From Isoetes taiwanensis (lineage: Eukaryota > Streptophyta > Lycopodiopsida > Isoetales > Isoetaceae): a DNA stretch of 64,000 nucleotides. The notes under the pieces were generated by a model that was not told where the DNA came from, did no database searches, and was given only the letters and a program-made list of their open reading frames with translations. The translations under genes and the position numbers were made by a program. Below are positions 24,178 to 34,108 of this stretch, in pieces; position 1 is the stretch's first letter; each line of letters begins with the position of its first letter. The stretch covers positions 8,542,563 through 8,606,562 of the forward strand of contig JAJEKV010000020.1 of NCBI GenBank assembly GCA_021234155.1. The letters run 5' to 3'.

Positions 24178-24210
24178 TATTCCAGAATAGTAAGTACGTA
24201 TTCCAGAATA
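24178..24210. promoter_or_regulatory. Two TATTCCAGAATA sites in intron near acceptor
   Basis: At 24178-24189 and 24199-24210, 21 bases apart and 12 bases or more from the exon start at 24166. They are single-base variants of the palindrome found in the two large arrays. Confidence 0.5.
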
Positions 24211-24294
24211 CACCCTGACGGGTTACAATTGCAACCATGAAAAAAAACTTGAAAGAAAGAACACATGAACGGCACTTTTGATTCAAGGACTCAC

Positions 24295-24647
24295 CAGACC
24301 ATGTTTTCATAACCGCTTTGCACGCGGGGGAACCGAAGTGGTTCTTGAAAGTAGCTTCCACAAGGCGGCTGCATGCTTGAATGGAACACAACAAGGCGCC
24401 CGGTTTTTCTTTGTGGTAATCTGCTTAATTCCATCGGCGAAAAGCATTGAATTCTCGAAGTTTTGAAAGGCTGATCGTCGTAGCGGCTATCCTTCAGCTT
24501 GAAACCATATGGCAAGTCTGCTATGACCAATGTAAAATCTTGTGGCTTTATACTGCCTGGCAACTTAGTGCAGTCCCCATGAATGATAGAATAAAAATTA
24601 TTTTGATCGAACATAGAAAACCTCTCGTAGTCGGACGGCTCAAAGAT
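24295..24647 (-). pseudogene. DNA methyltransferase exon with motif IV (ADLPYG)
   Basis: Begins after an acceptor-like ttgtag (24648-24653) and reads IFEPSDYERF, then FYSIIHGDCTKLP, LVIADLPYG (motif IV, the catalytic D-x-P-Y), RYDDQPF, and GRLVVFHSSM. It ends at a strong donor (CTG|GTGAGT). Motif IV precedes motif I, the order of beta-class N6-adenine/N4-cytosine DNA methyltransferases (Pfam N6_N4_Mtase), as in many bacterial and phage enzymes. The sequence does not tell whether adenine or cytosine is the target. The next exon completes the domain at 23519-24166. It is unlike the MT-A70 or C5 enzymes usual in plants. Confidence 0.75.
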
Positions 24648-25026
24648 CTACAACACGCTTTGTCCGCTAGGGTCCTCTCTTCTTCTCGCCGTTCGCATTA
24701 CCAGTGCATAAAACCTTCCGGCGGGTTATTGTTCTTCTTCTTGCTCTGTTAATGATTAAAAGTCACTTCATGCAACACAAGCGGAAAACTTTAAAAACAG
24801 GAAAACGGCGTGCCCAACCCTCAAAATTTGGAGCGTATTGAATAATACGCCGCCGGATGTAGCAATGGGATAGAGCTCTGCACCTCTCCCGGTTCCCGCG
24901 TTCAGCTGCTCCATCAAACACGTTTGGCACGTAATAACGTTTTTTTGGCTGGAAGTCAACGACAAGGAAACAAAATAAGACTTCATTTCCGGAAAACGAA
25001 AACACCAAGAAGAGGAAACCAAATTG

Positions 25027-25330
25027 TATTCCGGAATACACATTTGACTCATGTGAAAGGCCAAAAGGTATTCCGGAATACACATCCGCTTACAAGCCGA
25101 AGCAAAAGTGTATTCCGGAATACACTTTTGCTCTACGTTAAAGCAAAAGTGTATTCCGGAATACACTTTTGCTTTACGTTAAAGCAAAAGTGTATTCCGG
25201 AATACACTTTTGCTTTACGTTGGAAGCAAAAGTGTATTCCGGAATACACTTTTGCTTCGGTTCTGGAATACACTCTAGACTACTCGCAGAATCCGTAGTG
25301 TGTTCTGGATTTCTACTGTATTCTGGAATA
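25027..25330. repeat. Palindrome array 1: TATTCCGGAATA every 41-42 bp
   Basis: Perfect sites at 25027, 25069, 25111, 25152, 25193 and 25235 (starts), giving spacings of 42, 42, 41, 41 and 42. Four of the sites extend to AAAGTGTATTCCGGAATACA and beyond as longer palindromes. A diverged site (TATTCTGGAATA) lies at 25319-25330. The array lies in the intron region between the exon ending at 25381 and the motif IV exon at 24647. Confidence 0.85.
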
Positions 25331-25380
25331 TGCTTAGTGCTAAGGAAAGAAACCTAAAACGAAAGTTCTGTCGTTTTTAC

Positions 25381-25598
25381 CTGTGCAGTTCCTTGGACAT
25401 TTCTTCTAGAGTAAATTCTTTGTCTACTACCTTCTGCAGTAGCCTTTCTAGTATGTCCATATCAGTAAAGCCCTGCATTTCTCTCCACACTGTTATCGTC
25501 ATTTCTTTTTTTGGGACATCAGAACCTTTTTTCTTTTCTGAGACCTTCCCTTTACTTTTCAATTCACCACGCTCGAACATGGTAAATATCTCGTTTTA
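25381..25598 (-). CDS. Small Lys-rich exon of the ParB-methyltransferase gene
   Basis: Open frame MFERGELKSKGKVSEKKKGS, then a region predicted helical by composition (ILERLLQKVVDKEFTLEEMS), ending at a donor CACAG|GTAAAAAC. An acceptor-like tactgtgcag lies upstream near 25611, but reading straight from it meets a stop, so either the true acceptor is closer to 25590 or the copy is damaged. No known domain. It sits between the ParB and methyltransferase exons and is therefore a linker candidate. Confidence 0.4.
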
Positions 25599-25676
25599 TA
25601 GGTCCCATATCTGCACAGTATTAAACGAGGTCAGTCGAGGGCAAGAAAGTTATTCCAGAATACAAAAGACACTTAC

Positions 25677-25940
25677 TCTGCCATCTCTGAAGGCTAATTG
25701 AAACCAGTTGTCATGCGGTATGAGTGACTGCCGTTTGTTAGCCTCGTCGTACTTGAGGCAGCATTCCACTGCGCAGGCTTCCTTCAGCTCTAAGGAGTAC
25801 GCTGGTTTCTTCAAGTCTTCTCCATATTTTTTCTTTAAAATCATGTACTCCACGTGCATGAACCGGATCTTGTCGACAAAGCTCATTTTTAATTTGTATT
25901 CGTTTATCGCGATTGTGTGTGTTGGCAGCGATTTTTTTCT
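25677..25940 (-). CDS. Linker exon of the ParB-methyltransferase gene
   Basis: The open frame includes MSFVDKIRFMHVEYMILKKK, KKPAYSLELKEACAVECCL and LIPHDNWFQLAFRDGR. It ends at a consensus donor (GGCAGA|GTAAGTG). A TATTCCAGAATA site (25651-25662) starts 14 bases beyond the donor. The upstream border is unclear: the ParB exon ends in phase 0 at 26014, and no clean acceptor keeps the frame, so the exon start is approximate. I do not recognise the domain. Confidence 0.4.
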
Positions 25941-26013
25941 TCTTCGTCGGTGAGACCACAATAGATAGCACCGGGAGACGGAAAGATACACAGGGTTAGT
26001 TTTTTCCTTATAC

Positions 26014-27596
26014 CTGCCTTCTTGCCTTAAAGCTATGATTTCCTCCCAAGGCGTAGTGAGTGTAAGTGTCCTTTTTCTCTCGCATAGTCACGGGGGTGTT
26101 GCATTGCTCCCTGTCAACAAGGACAACTATTGGCGCCACATGAGCATTAGGATTGCTCCTAATTCTATCCTTCAGGTTCCTTAAGTGGTCGGCATATATT
26201 TTACGAACCTGAAGCGGCCTTTCACCAGCTTCATTCTTTGGGGGCAGCTTCATGCAAGTTACAGGAAGATAGATCACCCCTTGTACAAATTTTTCTGCAT
26301 TTATTACCTCCATTCTTTCGGAGGTCTTATCAACTTTCTTTTCTTTTATTGCTACCCCGGGAGCTTTTCCTTTTCCCTTTTGTTTTTTTGTGCTTCCCTC
26401 GGGGATTTCAGCAACTTCAAGCTGCTGTACCTTCCGCTTCTTTGGTTCCTTAGCGGCTATAGTGTCTCTTGGCCTGCTAGGTTTCTTTGGCGGCACTGGG
26501 GGCTCTTCCTCTTCGAAATCTTGGGACCCTCCATCTGATGACCCCCCAGAATTACTAGGAGAAGGTGATGATCCTCCATCTGACTGCTCTGACTCACTGA
26601 CAGGAAAATCTTCGCTGGTACTAGTACAAACCTGTCTAATTAGTGAAGACAAGCTGCGTTTAGTCCGGTAGTGTGAAAAGAAATTGTACAGTGTTTGTGG
26701 TTGCACACTGACAATTCTAAAGAAGGCGATGTCAACAACAATGAACCCTTGGGAGGTCTTGAAGGATAGCCTCCCCATCTGACCTCCTTGTCCGGCTACC
26801 TCTGAGACCTCTTTAATTGTCCCAAGGTTGACAAACTCTGTGTCGGCGTACCTTTTGCTTCCAGCACTTTTACAGGCGTACAGAAACGTCAATGTGCTGT
26901 ACTTTCCGTCTGCACCCCTGGTAATGAACCACTGCGTTTGAAAGTTTTCATAAATGGTAGGCTCCTCCGTGTCACCGGTGCGCTTTTGAGGGTGTGGACG
27001 CTTAATCTTCAAAGCCTTTTTTGTTGCCCTTTTGCTGCCTTCTTCCCTGTTACTGAAACATTGCAGACAACAATGTTAAGACAGAAAATGAGACGAAAGC
27101 TATATTCCAGAATAGGATTTACTAATCATGTGCCCTAAAGGCTAGCAAAAGACAACAAAAAAAACACAAATATTGTCTTTTTAGCACAATTTTTCATGCC
27201 CTTAATGGGTGAAAAATTGGTCTGTTACAGCTAAAAAGTGGTGTTCAAGTGCAAAAAAACTAGTGTTTTCAAGAAGATAAGCAAAGTGTATTCCGGAATA
27301 CACTTTGCTCTTCTGCCAAGGGCAAAGTGTATTCCGGAATACACATTGCCCTTCGGCCGAAGGGCAAAGTGTATTCCGGAATACACTTTGCCCTCTAGGA
27401 GAAGAGCAAAGTGTATTCCGGAATGTGTATTCCGGAATACACTTTGAACTTCGGCAGTGATGAAAGTGTATTCCAGAATACACTTTGCACTTCGCCAGAA
27501 GCTCAAAGTGTATTCTGGAATACACTTTGGCTTACAAAAGCAAAACATTAAACACACGAAAGACGTACTATGTACTTTAATTGCTTACCTGTCCAT
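26014..27596 (-). CDS. ParB/sulfiredoxin-like domain protein, first two exons of the ParB-methyltransferase gene
   Basis: Exon 1 is only ATGGACAG (27596-27589), followed by a GTAAGC donor. A 536-bp intron ends at ttgtttcag, and exon 2 (27052-26014) continues the frame to give MDSNREEGSKRATKKALKIK. This is a better start than the non-ATG internal start at 27012. An N-terminal region of about 130 residues (WFITRGADGKYSTLTFLYAC) is unrecognised. An acidic Ser/Pro/Lys linker follows, and then the ParB-like block: VIYLPVTCMKLPP, LKDRIRSNP, APIVVLVDRE and YALGGNHSFKARRQ, matching the ParB pattern of a PI.V segment followed by G.HR/S..A. The exon ends at CAG|GTATAAG. In phages and bacteria such domains are often fused to N6/N4 methyltransferases, which is exactly what lies downstream. 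Confidence 0.65.
27289..27522. repeat. Palindrome array 2: TATTCCGGAATA every 41-42 bp, inside intron 1
   Basis: Sites start at 27289, 27330, 27372, 27414 (last base changed), 27428, 27469 (CCAG variant) and 27511 (CTGG variant). Spacings are 41, 42, 42, then an extra site after 14, then 41 and 42. The flanks (GCAAAGTG...CACTTTGC) extend the palindromes and differ from those of array 1 (GCAAAAGTG...CACTTTTGC). Confidence 0.85.
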
Positions 27597-27931
27597 TATT
27601 TTCGCTATGTGAATCGGAATACAGCAAATCAATATAGATCGGAAGGCGCTCGGGCTGGCGACTAAATCTCTGGAAGCGGAATACGCAACTGAGGCGCTGA
27701 ATTTTCCTTTTTAAAGGTAGGCCACTGTCAGTTGCATTTTTCTATGTAATGCGGAATACGTCTTGTTTAAACACTCTGGCCAAGTGTATTCTGGAATAGC
27801 ATCTGTGCACACAAACAGCAAACGCTGCACACAAATTAGTATTCCGGAATAGCATTTGTATTCTCTAGTATCTTTAGTCCAATCGACTTGTGAGTTAGTA
27901 ACAAGTCCACAATTTTTTGCAGTTGTTCAAC
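27597..27931. promoter_or_regulatory. Divergent promoter region between ParB-methyltransferase and transposase
   Basis: 335 bases separate the two start codons. It contains full-length palindrome sites at 27787-27798 (TATTCTGGAATA) and 27840-27851 (TATTCCGGAATA), plus several half sites (GGAATAC near 27620, 27680 and 27755). No clear TATA box is evident. The sites suggest co-regulation of both genes by the site-binding protein (inference). Confidence 0.55.
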
Positions 27932-30900
27932 ATGGTTAACCGCTTCGTGAACAAACTTCCACCACCATTTGTTTGCCCAAGTACCTCTACTTCAGATGGA
28001 ACACAAGACGGAGATGCTTCTTCAACACCTACCTCGACAAGGTCTTTGTTGCTTCTCGAAGACACTCCGAGTCCAGTAACTAGTAGACTGCCACCACCTT
28101 CTCCAAGTCCAGTAGGAAACCGGTTGCCACCACCTTTCCAGCCCTCACCTGTTGCACGTAGCAATCTTCCACCACCATTTGTACCATCCCCCGACACTAC
28201 AAATTCTCGACCTCAGAAAATAGTTCGAAACAGACTACCTCAGCCGTTTGTAGTTTCTCCATCTTCACTTACACAAACAAGGAATACAGTACGTTCCGAA
28301 GACTGTGAGATTCACCACAGCTTCTCCCACCACGATTTCACAACAAATGAAGATGACATTGCAACATTTACTCCTCTTCACACAACCGTAGTGACACATG
28401 GTTTTGCAGAATTTCAGTCTGCTATAAGAGACATGTTTGATCGAACTCCTTGTGAAGAAGCTACAACAACTTTCGCTGGCACATCATATGGTGGCCCATC
28501 TCCTTCATTCAACACTGCACCTCCGCCTTATCCGGGTACAGCTTCACGTGGTTTGTTCTCCTCTACAAGCACACCACTAAGGGTAGAGGAGGTCACCCCC
28601 AGAGTAGAACTCTCTTCAGAAGATGAAGACACCAACGAAGTGCAACAAGATTACACATTCTCTAGCCAATCCACCAAGAAATTCAAGGTGGATTTTAGTT
28701 TGAGAGCATGCTCCTCTGTAAGAAGAAGAAACCTTATGGACGAGCACAAAATGAGAAGACTTTTAAGAAGTAAATGCTGCTCATTGGGTTGCATCAACAA
28801 ATTTAACATGGCTAAATTACGAGCAATTAGAGACAACTACAGTTCAATGACATTGGCTGACCAGAATGCCTATTTGGCCTATTATGTAAGACCAGACCGC
28901 AACACCTTCTTGCACTACATTAACCGTCAAGAAGTTTGCCAGAAATGCTTCATGGTTGTCCACCATTTAGGGTCCACCAGAATGTCTAGAATATATAAAA
29001 GACTGGACAAAAATCCAGCAATTGATGATCATTGTGGACCAAGAAGAGTTGTAACCATGCATGCCCTTGCTGCTGTGTCATGGATGGAGAAATATTTTAG
29101 AGAAACATGTGAGAAGATGCCTACAAGAACATGTATCATTTAACCGATAACATCACCAAAAAAGATGTTTTTAATGAGTACAAAGAGACTTGCACTCGGC
29201 TTTCAAAGACATCTCTTACTCACACTTCACCGGTGTGGAAAAAGTGAATTCGGTTTAGTGAAAATTCCCGGGAGACATAGAATGTCCGCTTGCTCAAGGT
29301 GTCGTAAATTAAAGAGTCAAAGAGAAACCGCAAAGGCAGAGGGTCGAAAAGAAGTAAGCTCATGTTCTCCAATCTCTCACTTGTTTTAAAGATAATGCTT
29401 TGACCTCATTTCTTCTCTGATATTGTGCAAATGTAACCTTGCCGGACATCGTGAACAACAAGCGTGAGAGAGAAGAAAGCTTGCCAAACACGTAAAAAAA
29501 GCTCTTGAACGTCCAATGCAATATATATATGTTGTGATTGATGGAATGGACCAAAAAAAAACTACTCTACCGCATTTCTTGAACATTCCTAAAGATGTGC
29601 CAGAGGAATGTTTTGTTAAGGTCCACCTTGTAGGAGCTATGGTCTTCAAAGGAAGTCTAAAGTGCAAAGTATTCTTGACGTATCCAAACTTGCATGGTGA
29701 TCCGAACCTCACAATTACAATTCTTAACAAGGTCCTGTGCGAGCAAGAGCAATTACCACCAGTGCTTTACCTGCAACTTGACAATACTACAAGGGAGAAC
29801 AAGAACCAAACACTCTTTGCGTACTGTGCCATGTTAGTGGAGCTAGGGATCTTTAGAAAGGTGAAGCTGGGTTTCTTACTTGTAGGCCACACTCATGATC
29901 AAATTGACCAAATGTTCAGCAGATTTTTTGTGCGTCTCAGAAGGAAGAAGGCTTTCTCTCTTCCTACTTTAGTTCGAATTATTGAAGATTCTTACACTCC
30001 CACTCCAGTGATCGATCTTCTTAAAGAGACTGCTGAGAGAGTTTATTTTCTCTCAACGTTCAGACAGAGAACAAGCTGTGAACAAATTGAATGATCTCAC
30101 CTTTCAACATCACATCAAGTTCTACTTGAAGGATGGCCAGAGTTTCTTACAGGGCAAGAAGTATACCACAACTAAGGACTGGAGTCCACCAGAGGGATTA
30201 CGCTTCCTTAAATATATTCCAGACACTTCCTTCGTAGAACGTGCTGAGCAACTTCCTCTCAAAAATCCTAAGGAGTCCAAGCAGAAGAAAAGTACCCCAG
30301 AGTCATCCTTAAAAGCCATTGAAAATGGAATTTCCTCAGGCTTTAAGTACTTCTTAGAAGAAGATCGGATGTGGTGGAGTAACTTCTTTCTCGAACAGAA
30401 AATTGTTGTGAAAAATATAGCTCTAAGACAGTTGCAAGAACCATTTCAATGGTCTAATACCTTCCATCAACCCCAGCACCAAGCAGGTCCAAGCAATGCT
30501 ACATTAGCACCTGCAGTAGAAGAAGACGAGGATCGAGTCATGTACCTTGGACCAAGACGCAGGAATGAGCCTCAAGGTAATATCACAGAAATTACCAAGG
30601 GTATGCTAATTGCTCTTCCAACTGAGGAGGATGACAAAGGTCGACCTTTCTGGATAGCAAAAGTGCTTGACACAGTCAAGGAGGAAGGCTTAGTCACTAA
30701 ACTCAAGATTCATTGGCTTGCAACACGCTCAGAAAATGCTTTTGAAGGTAGATATGAGTTAGAAATGAGAAGCCAAGGAAAAGGGAGAAAGTCCAAGAAG
30801 GTGGGTTGTAGGGATGAGCTGATCCTTAATGACGTGACTATATTATGCTATGATTTTAAATTGAAATCTGACAATCGTCTACGCCAGAGGACTATCAATT

Positions 30901-31106
30901 TGCTTAAAAAAGCTTGTAATTACGAAGAAGAGGATGAAGAAGGTGGTGGCAATGCTTCACCATCTGTTGATAGTGATGAGGAAGATAACTCAAGCACTTC
31001 CTCTAGTGATAGTGAAAGAAGTGAAGGTGATGAGGATGGCATAAATGAACATGATGACGTCCTGGATCCCTCTCTCATCACTCCTCACACTTTTGTACAT
31101 AACTGA
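27932..31106 (+). pseudogene. DDD/E-type transposase (DUF7869-like), frameshifted
   Basis: The ATG at 27932 opens a 403-residue frame; an upstream in-frame TTG is not needed. The N-terminus has five copies of a Leu-Pro-Pro-Phe motif (NKLPPPF, SRLPPPS, NRLPPPF, SNLPPPF, NRLPQPF), then Cys pairs (KCCSLGC, CQKC). The frame breaks near 29130 and again near 29240. The core in the frame at 29516-30094 shows VVIDGMDQ, LQLDNTTRENKN and VGHTHDQIDQMFSRF, the likely acidic catalytic residues of an RNase H fold. A further shift near 30080 joins a C-terminal part with FWIAKVLDTV and an acidic Ser-rich tail. A possible short intron starts at GAA|GTAAGC (29352). I recall this pattern from large uncharacterised families in plants and invertebrates. 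Confidence 0.7.
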
Positions 31107-31465
31107 GTCTTAGAAAAAAGATCAGAATTTTGCATGTGAATATGAAGATTCTATCTTCAAATTTTGAGAATACTACTTTGTTTGATTACTTTACTTACTT
31201 CAATTTTTTGTTAAATATTTTATCCTCTTAAATTAGAGATTCTCTCGTAAAATATACTTCAAGAACATTCTATTTGCTAAGAAAAGTGACACTTTGAAAA
31301 TGTCAATTCTTTCGTTGCACAAAAAAATTAGTCATTTTGGGGGGGAGGGGGGTCAAAATAGAATTTCATGCATCTTTTTTTTTTTACCTAGTTTTACCCC
31401 CTTTTTGTAAAAAAAAAAAAGGAATCTTTGAGGAATATTCCTTTCGCTCTCGTTTTGATGATTTG

Positions 31466-31490
31466 CTCCCGTTTAATACGGAATCCTGTT
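31466..31490 (-). repeat. Right terminal inverted repeat
   Basis: Reads inward as AACAGGATTCC...ATTAAACGGGAG. Further inside, AAACGAGAGC repeats the AAACGGGAGC motif, and CAAAGATTCC matches the left end. The target repeat TCCT follows at 31491-31494. Confidence 0.75.
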
Positions 31491-31494
31491 TCCT

Positions 31495-32133
31495 AAAGAA
31501 AACCCTGACCGAGCTAGTCCACATCAACCATCCTACTAGCCCTTCAGACTATCTTAGTCAATCCTTTGATAGTCTTATTATTTCACAATATAACCGAGCA
31601 TCTTTATATGTGAAACATCCAATCTGTAGTTAATACGTTATATAACTTTTATTTTTATGAAGGTCTATAGACAAATTAGTCATGTGTTGACAATACACCC
31701 TTAGATTAATCCATGAATATTATCCTTTACATGTAAATTTCCTACATGCCTTATGCATGTGCACCATATGTACCACTTTTAGTCTTTAAAGGCACTTTAA
31801 CCCTTTATCTTTCGAATGGCATGCATTTCTACTGTACTTTTAAATTTTGGTTCTTTACAAACTCATGACAGTCCTGAACTATAATTAAATTAAACCCATG
31901 TCCCATTAAAAAAAAAAAAAAAAAAGCCCTTTGTTTCCTTTCCAATCAGGGAGAGTTTACAATTTTCATCATAGGATATCTACTAAATTCTACTCTGGCC
32001 TAGTATTTTAAGTTCATTCTTCATTTAACAATAAACCATTTTCTGCTAAATTATGTAGCTTTAATCCACAACCATTCTGTAGATTTTCAGATCCAAAACT
32101 ATCACATAGACAAAATGTAATTATATTCCAACA
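31495..32133. other. AT-rich spacer with an A run
   Basis: An A run at about 31907-31925 may be the tail of an old retroposon. Nothing else is supported. Confidence 0.4.
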
Positions 32134-33353
32134 ATATTATGCCTATTAAGATTAAGGATGCTAATGTTTCTTGGCGCACGAACCTGCGCCTGCGGCTAGG
32201 GCGGCAGGGGAGGAAGGGAACCGCCCTATCCTCCCAGTCCGGCACTGCTTCGGCTCTCTAGCTCTTTCCAGGTCAGAGACTCTGATGCTAGCAGGAAATT
32301 GGCGTCTGATGCAGAACTTGTTTTCTGGAAATTCAAGAACCTGTAGCAGCATCAAAGCGGTTCTTTCTAGATCTCTTGCTGGTAAGCCACTAACGTGGCA
32401 TTTTTTGCTCTTTAGCTTCAAGAGAAGCTCTATGTTTTTGCTCGGAAGTTTGGAAGGGCAGGCAAATCTCTAGTAACAGTTATAGGGCAGATTCTTTATT
32501 GCTGGAGATGCTAGTTTCTACCTTTCTTTCTGGCCAAGACACATCGAAACGGCGCAGATGCCCATAAGATGGAGCAGAAATTGGGCAAAGCACTAGTAAG
32601 TGATGAAGTTTCAGATTTTTGAATTAAATATTTTACCCAGGTTCTCTATCAGTTGGCTTCTTTCCCTTCGTCCTGCTCTTTCTTTCTAGCAGAAAGGTCC
32701 TGATGATGTTTGGGATGATCTAGAATCATGTTTCTTGGACAGTGGATTCTTGGGGATTGATCTTAAGATTTTGAGATTTGAATGGAAAGATTATAGGCAG
32801 CAGATTGTATGACAGCTTTGCAGATAAAATGATTATTTAAGCACTCGGTTCTTTGGTACTGCTATGCCAAGAACCGCATAACCAAAACAAGTACTGATGC
32901 TTGGCTGGTTTATGCTCAAATACTGATATGTTTGGGTGAGTGCTTGCTCAGGTACTGATGCTTGAGCTTCATTCTATTTTACTCCTTTCATACATATACT
33001 ATGTCAGATATTCCCATTTTATTTCCCAACATCTCAGGAAGATCTGCCTGAATTTTCTAGCTGAGTACCATCATTCGGGAGCCTACAGGGCTTGTTCATG
33101 TATCATCATACATCTTCTGGTTACCAGGCAGGATGACTATTTGATCCTTTCAAGTGCATCAGCTAGAGCAATTTTTGTAAAATCTTGCTCTTAGAGCATC
33201 TAATAAGTTTCTGCAAGAACAGGATGAAGATGTTGAGATTACTCCTGTAGTAATTCTGTTCTTGCTTTGAAACATTGTACCTTTTATTATATTTAATATA
33301 AAAATCCACCCGTTCCCTCAAAAAAAAAAAAAAAAAAAATATTATGCCTATTA
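32134..33353 (+). mobile_element. Retroposed transcript with poly(A) tail and 15-bp target-site duplication
   Basis: The 15-mer ATATTATGCCTATTA occurs at 32134-32148 and again at 33339-33353, directly after a 19-base A run. The enclosed ~1.17 kb starts GC-rich and becomes T-rich. It carries a degenerate polyadenylation context (TTTAATATAAAAATCC) before the A run. The longest open frame (about 100 residues from a TTG near 32171) has no recognised motif, so I read this as a retrocopy of a non-coding or mostly untranslated transcript. A SINE is less likely: no box A/B seen. Confidence 0.7.
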
Positions 33354-33667
33354 CACAGTTATCTTTGGAATAAACATACTTACTGCAGAGCCATTAGCGC
33401 CATTAAGCTGTCTATTTATATGAAAACGTTGCGTTGTAATTTAAAGACCACCAGTATTCCTGTCACATAGTTTTGAGCTTAAAACAGATATACCTTGAGT
33501 CTTCAAAAGTTAGTTTTACAAAAGGGGGAGAGGATTGTTAAGTGATCTGACTATAATATGTCTATTTAAAAATCTGTCTTTACTTTAGGCTGCCCCTTCA
33601 GGACTTGTAATTTAGTATTCCCATTTGCAACTCCCATACTTTTGGTCAAAACACACCATAATAGCAA

Positions 33668-33709
33668 GAAGAAGGAAGGAAGGTACTTTTATCGTCCACG
33701 GAGACCAAT
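33668..33709 (-). repeat. Solitary LINE/SINE 3'-end tag
   Basis: (GGAA) repeats followed by TACTTTTATCGTCCACGGAG and ACCAAT. In the minus sense this reads ATTGGTCTCCGTGGACGATA...(TTCC)n, the same tag as at 9628-9707 and 60662-60714. Confidence 0.55.
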
Positions 33710-33732
33710 CAGCAATGATAGAAGAAACCCTA

Positions 33733-33820
33733 CGTACCTGCAGCTAATCAGACAAATATTAGCAATAAACTTGGTAATAATGTCAAGGCCAAAAGGATTG
33801 CACCTTCTTGCCCTTGATTA
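33733..33820 (-). repeat. Recurrent ~100-bp module (copy 5 of 7)
   Basis: Diverged copy; minus-sense end TTAGCTGCAG|GTACGTAGGG. Its frame is interrupted by stops. Confidence 0.4.
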
Positions 33821-34108
33821 GTAAAAGCATCAAGAATGTAGAGAAAACAAAAATGAATACATTAAGCAAGGCCTTTTTCCGTGTTCAAAATTATAACAGT
33901 GCTAAACCACCATAAATAATGTACTTCATTATGCATAAATTAACACAGCCTTAAATTATGATTTCCAATCTGATTGTTACTAGCAAAGCTTCATCAAAAT
34001 AATAAGTCATAGTCTTTCCTTAGTGAGGTAACTTAGCAAGGCATGTTTTTGTTGCCTCCTCCTGATTTTTAAGGTTTATTTATCTATAAATATAACAAAG
34101 ATCATACC

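Larger units (their letters stand above)
23140..31490. mobile_element. 8.35-kb DNA transposon carrying a transposase and a ParB-methyltransferase gene
   Basis: Defined by imperfect terminal inverted repeats and a 4-bp TCCT direct repeat at 23136-23139 and 31491-31494. It contains two divergent genes: a minus-strand ParB-like/DNA methyltransferase gene (27596 to 23519) and a plus-strand transposase (27932 to 31106). The palindrome TATTCCGGAATA is concentrated inside it and I did not see it elsewhere in the window. The 4-bp duplication and a D..D..D-like transposase core would fit the Sola superfamily, but that assignment is from memory. Both genes carry frameshifts, so this copy is probably dead. 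Confidence 0.75.

Noticed and set aside
25027-25246. Heat-shock elements in the transposon palindromes (TTCCGGAA fits TTCnnGAA)
   Set aside because: Each site has only two pentamers and sites are 42 bp apart, unlike the contiguous pentamers required for strong HSF binding. Kept only as a weak alternative.
25027-27525. Open frames on both strands that repeat VYSGIHF / CIPEYTF
   Set aside because: They are translations of the palindrome arrays. The same peptide appears on both strands because the DNA is palindromic, and splice borders place the arrays in introns.
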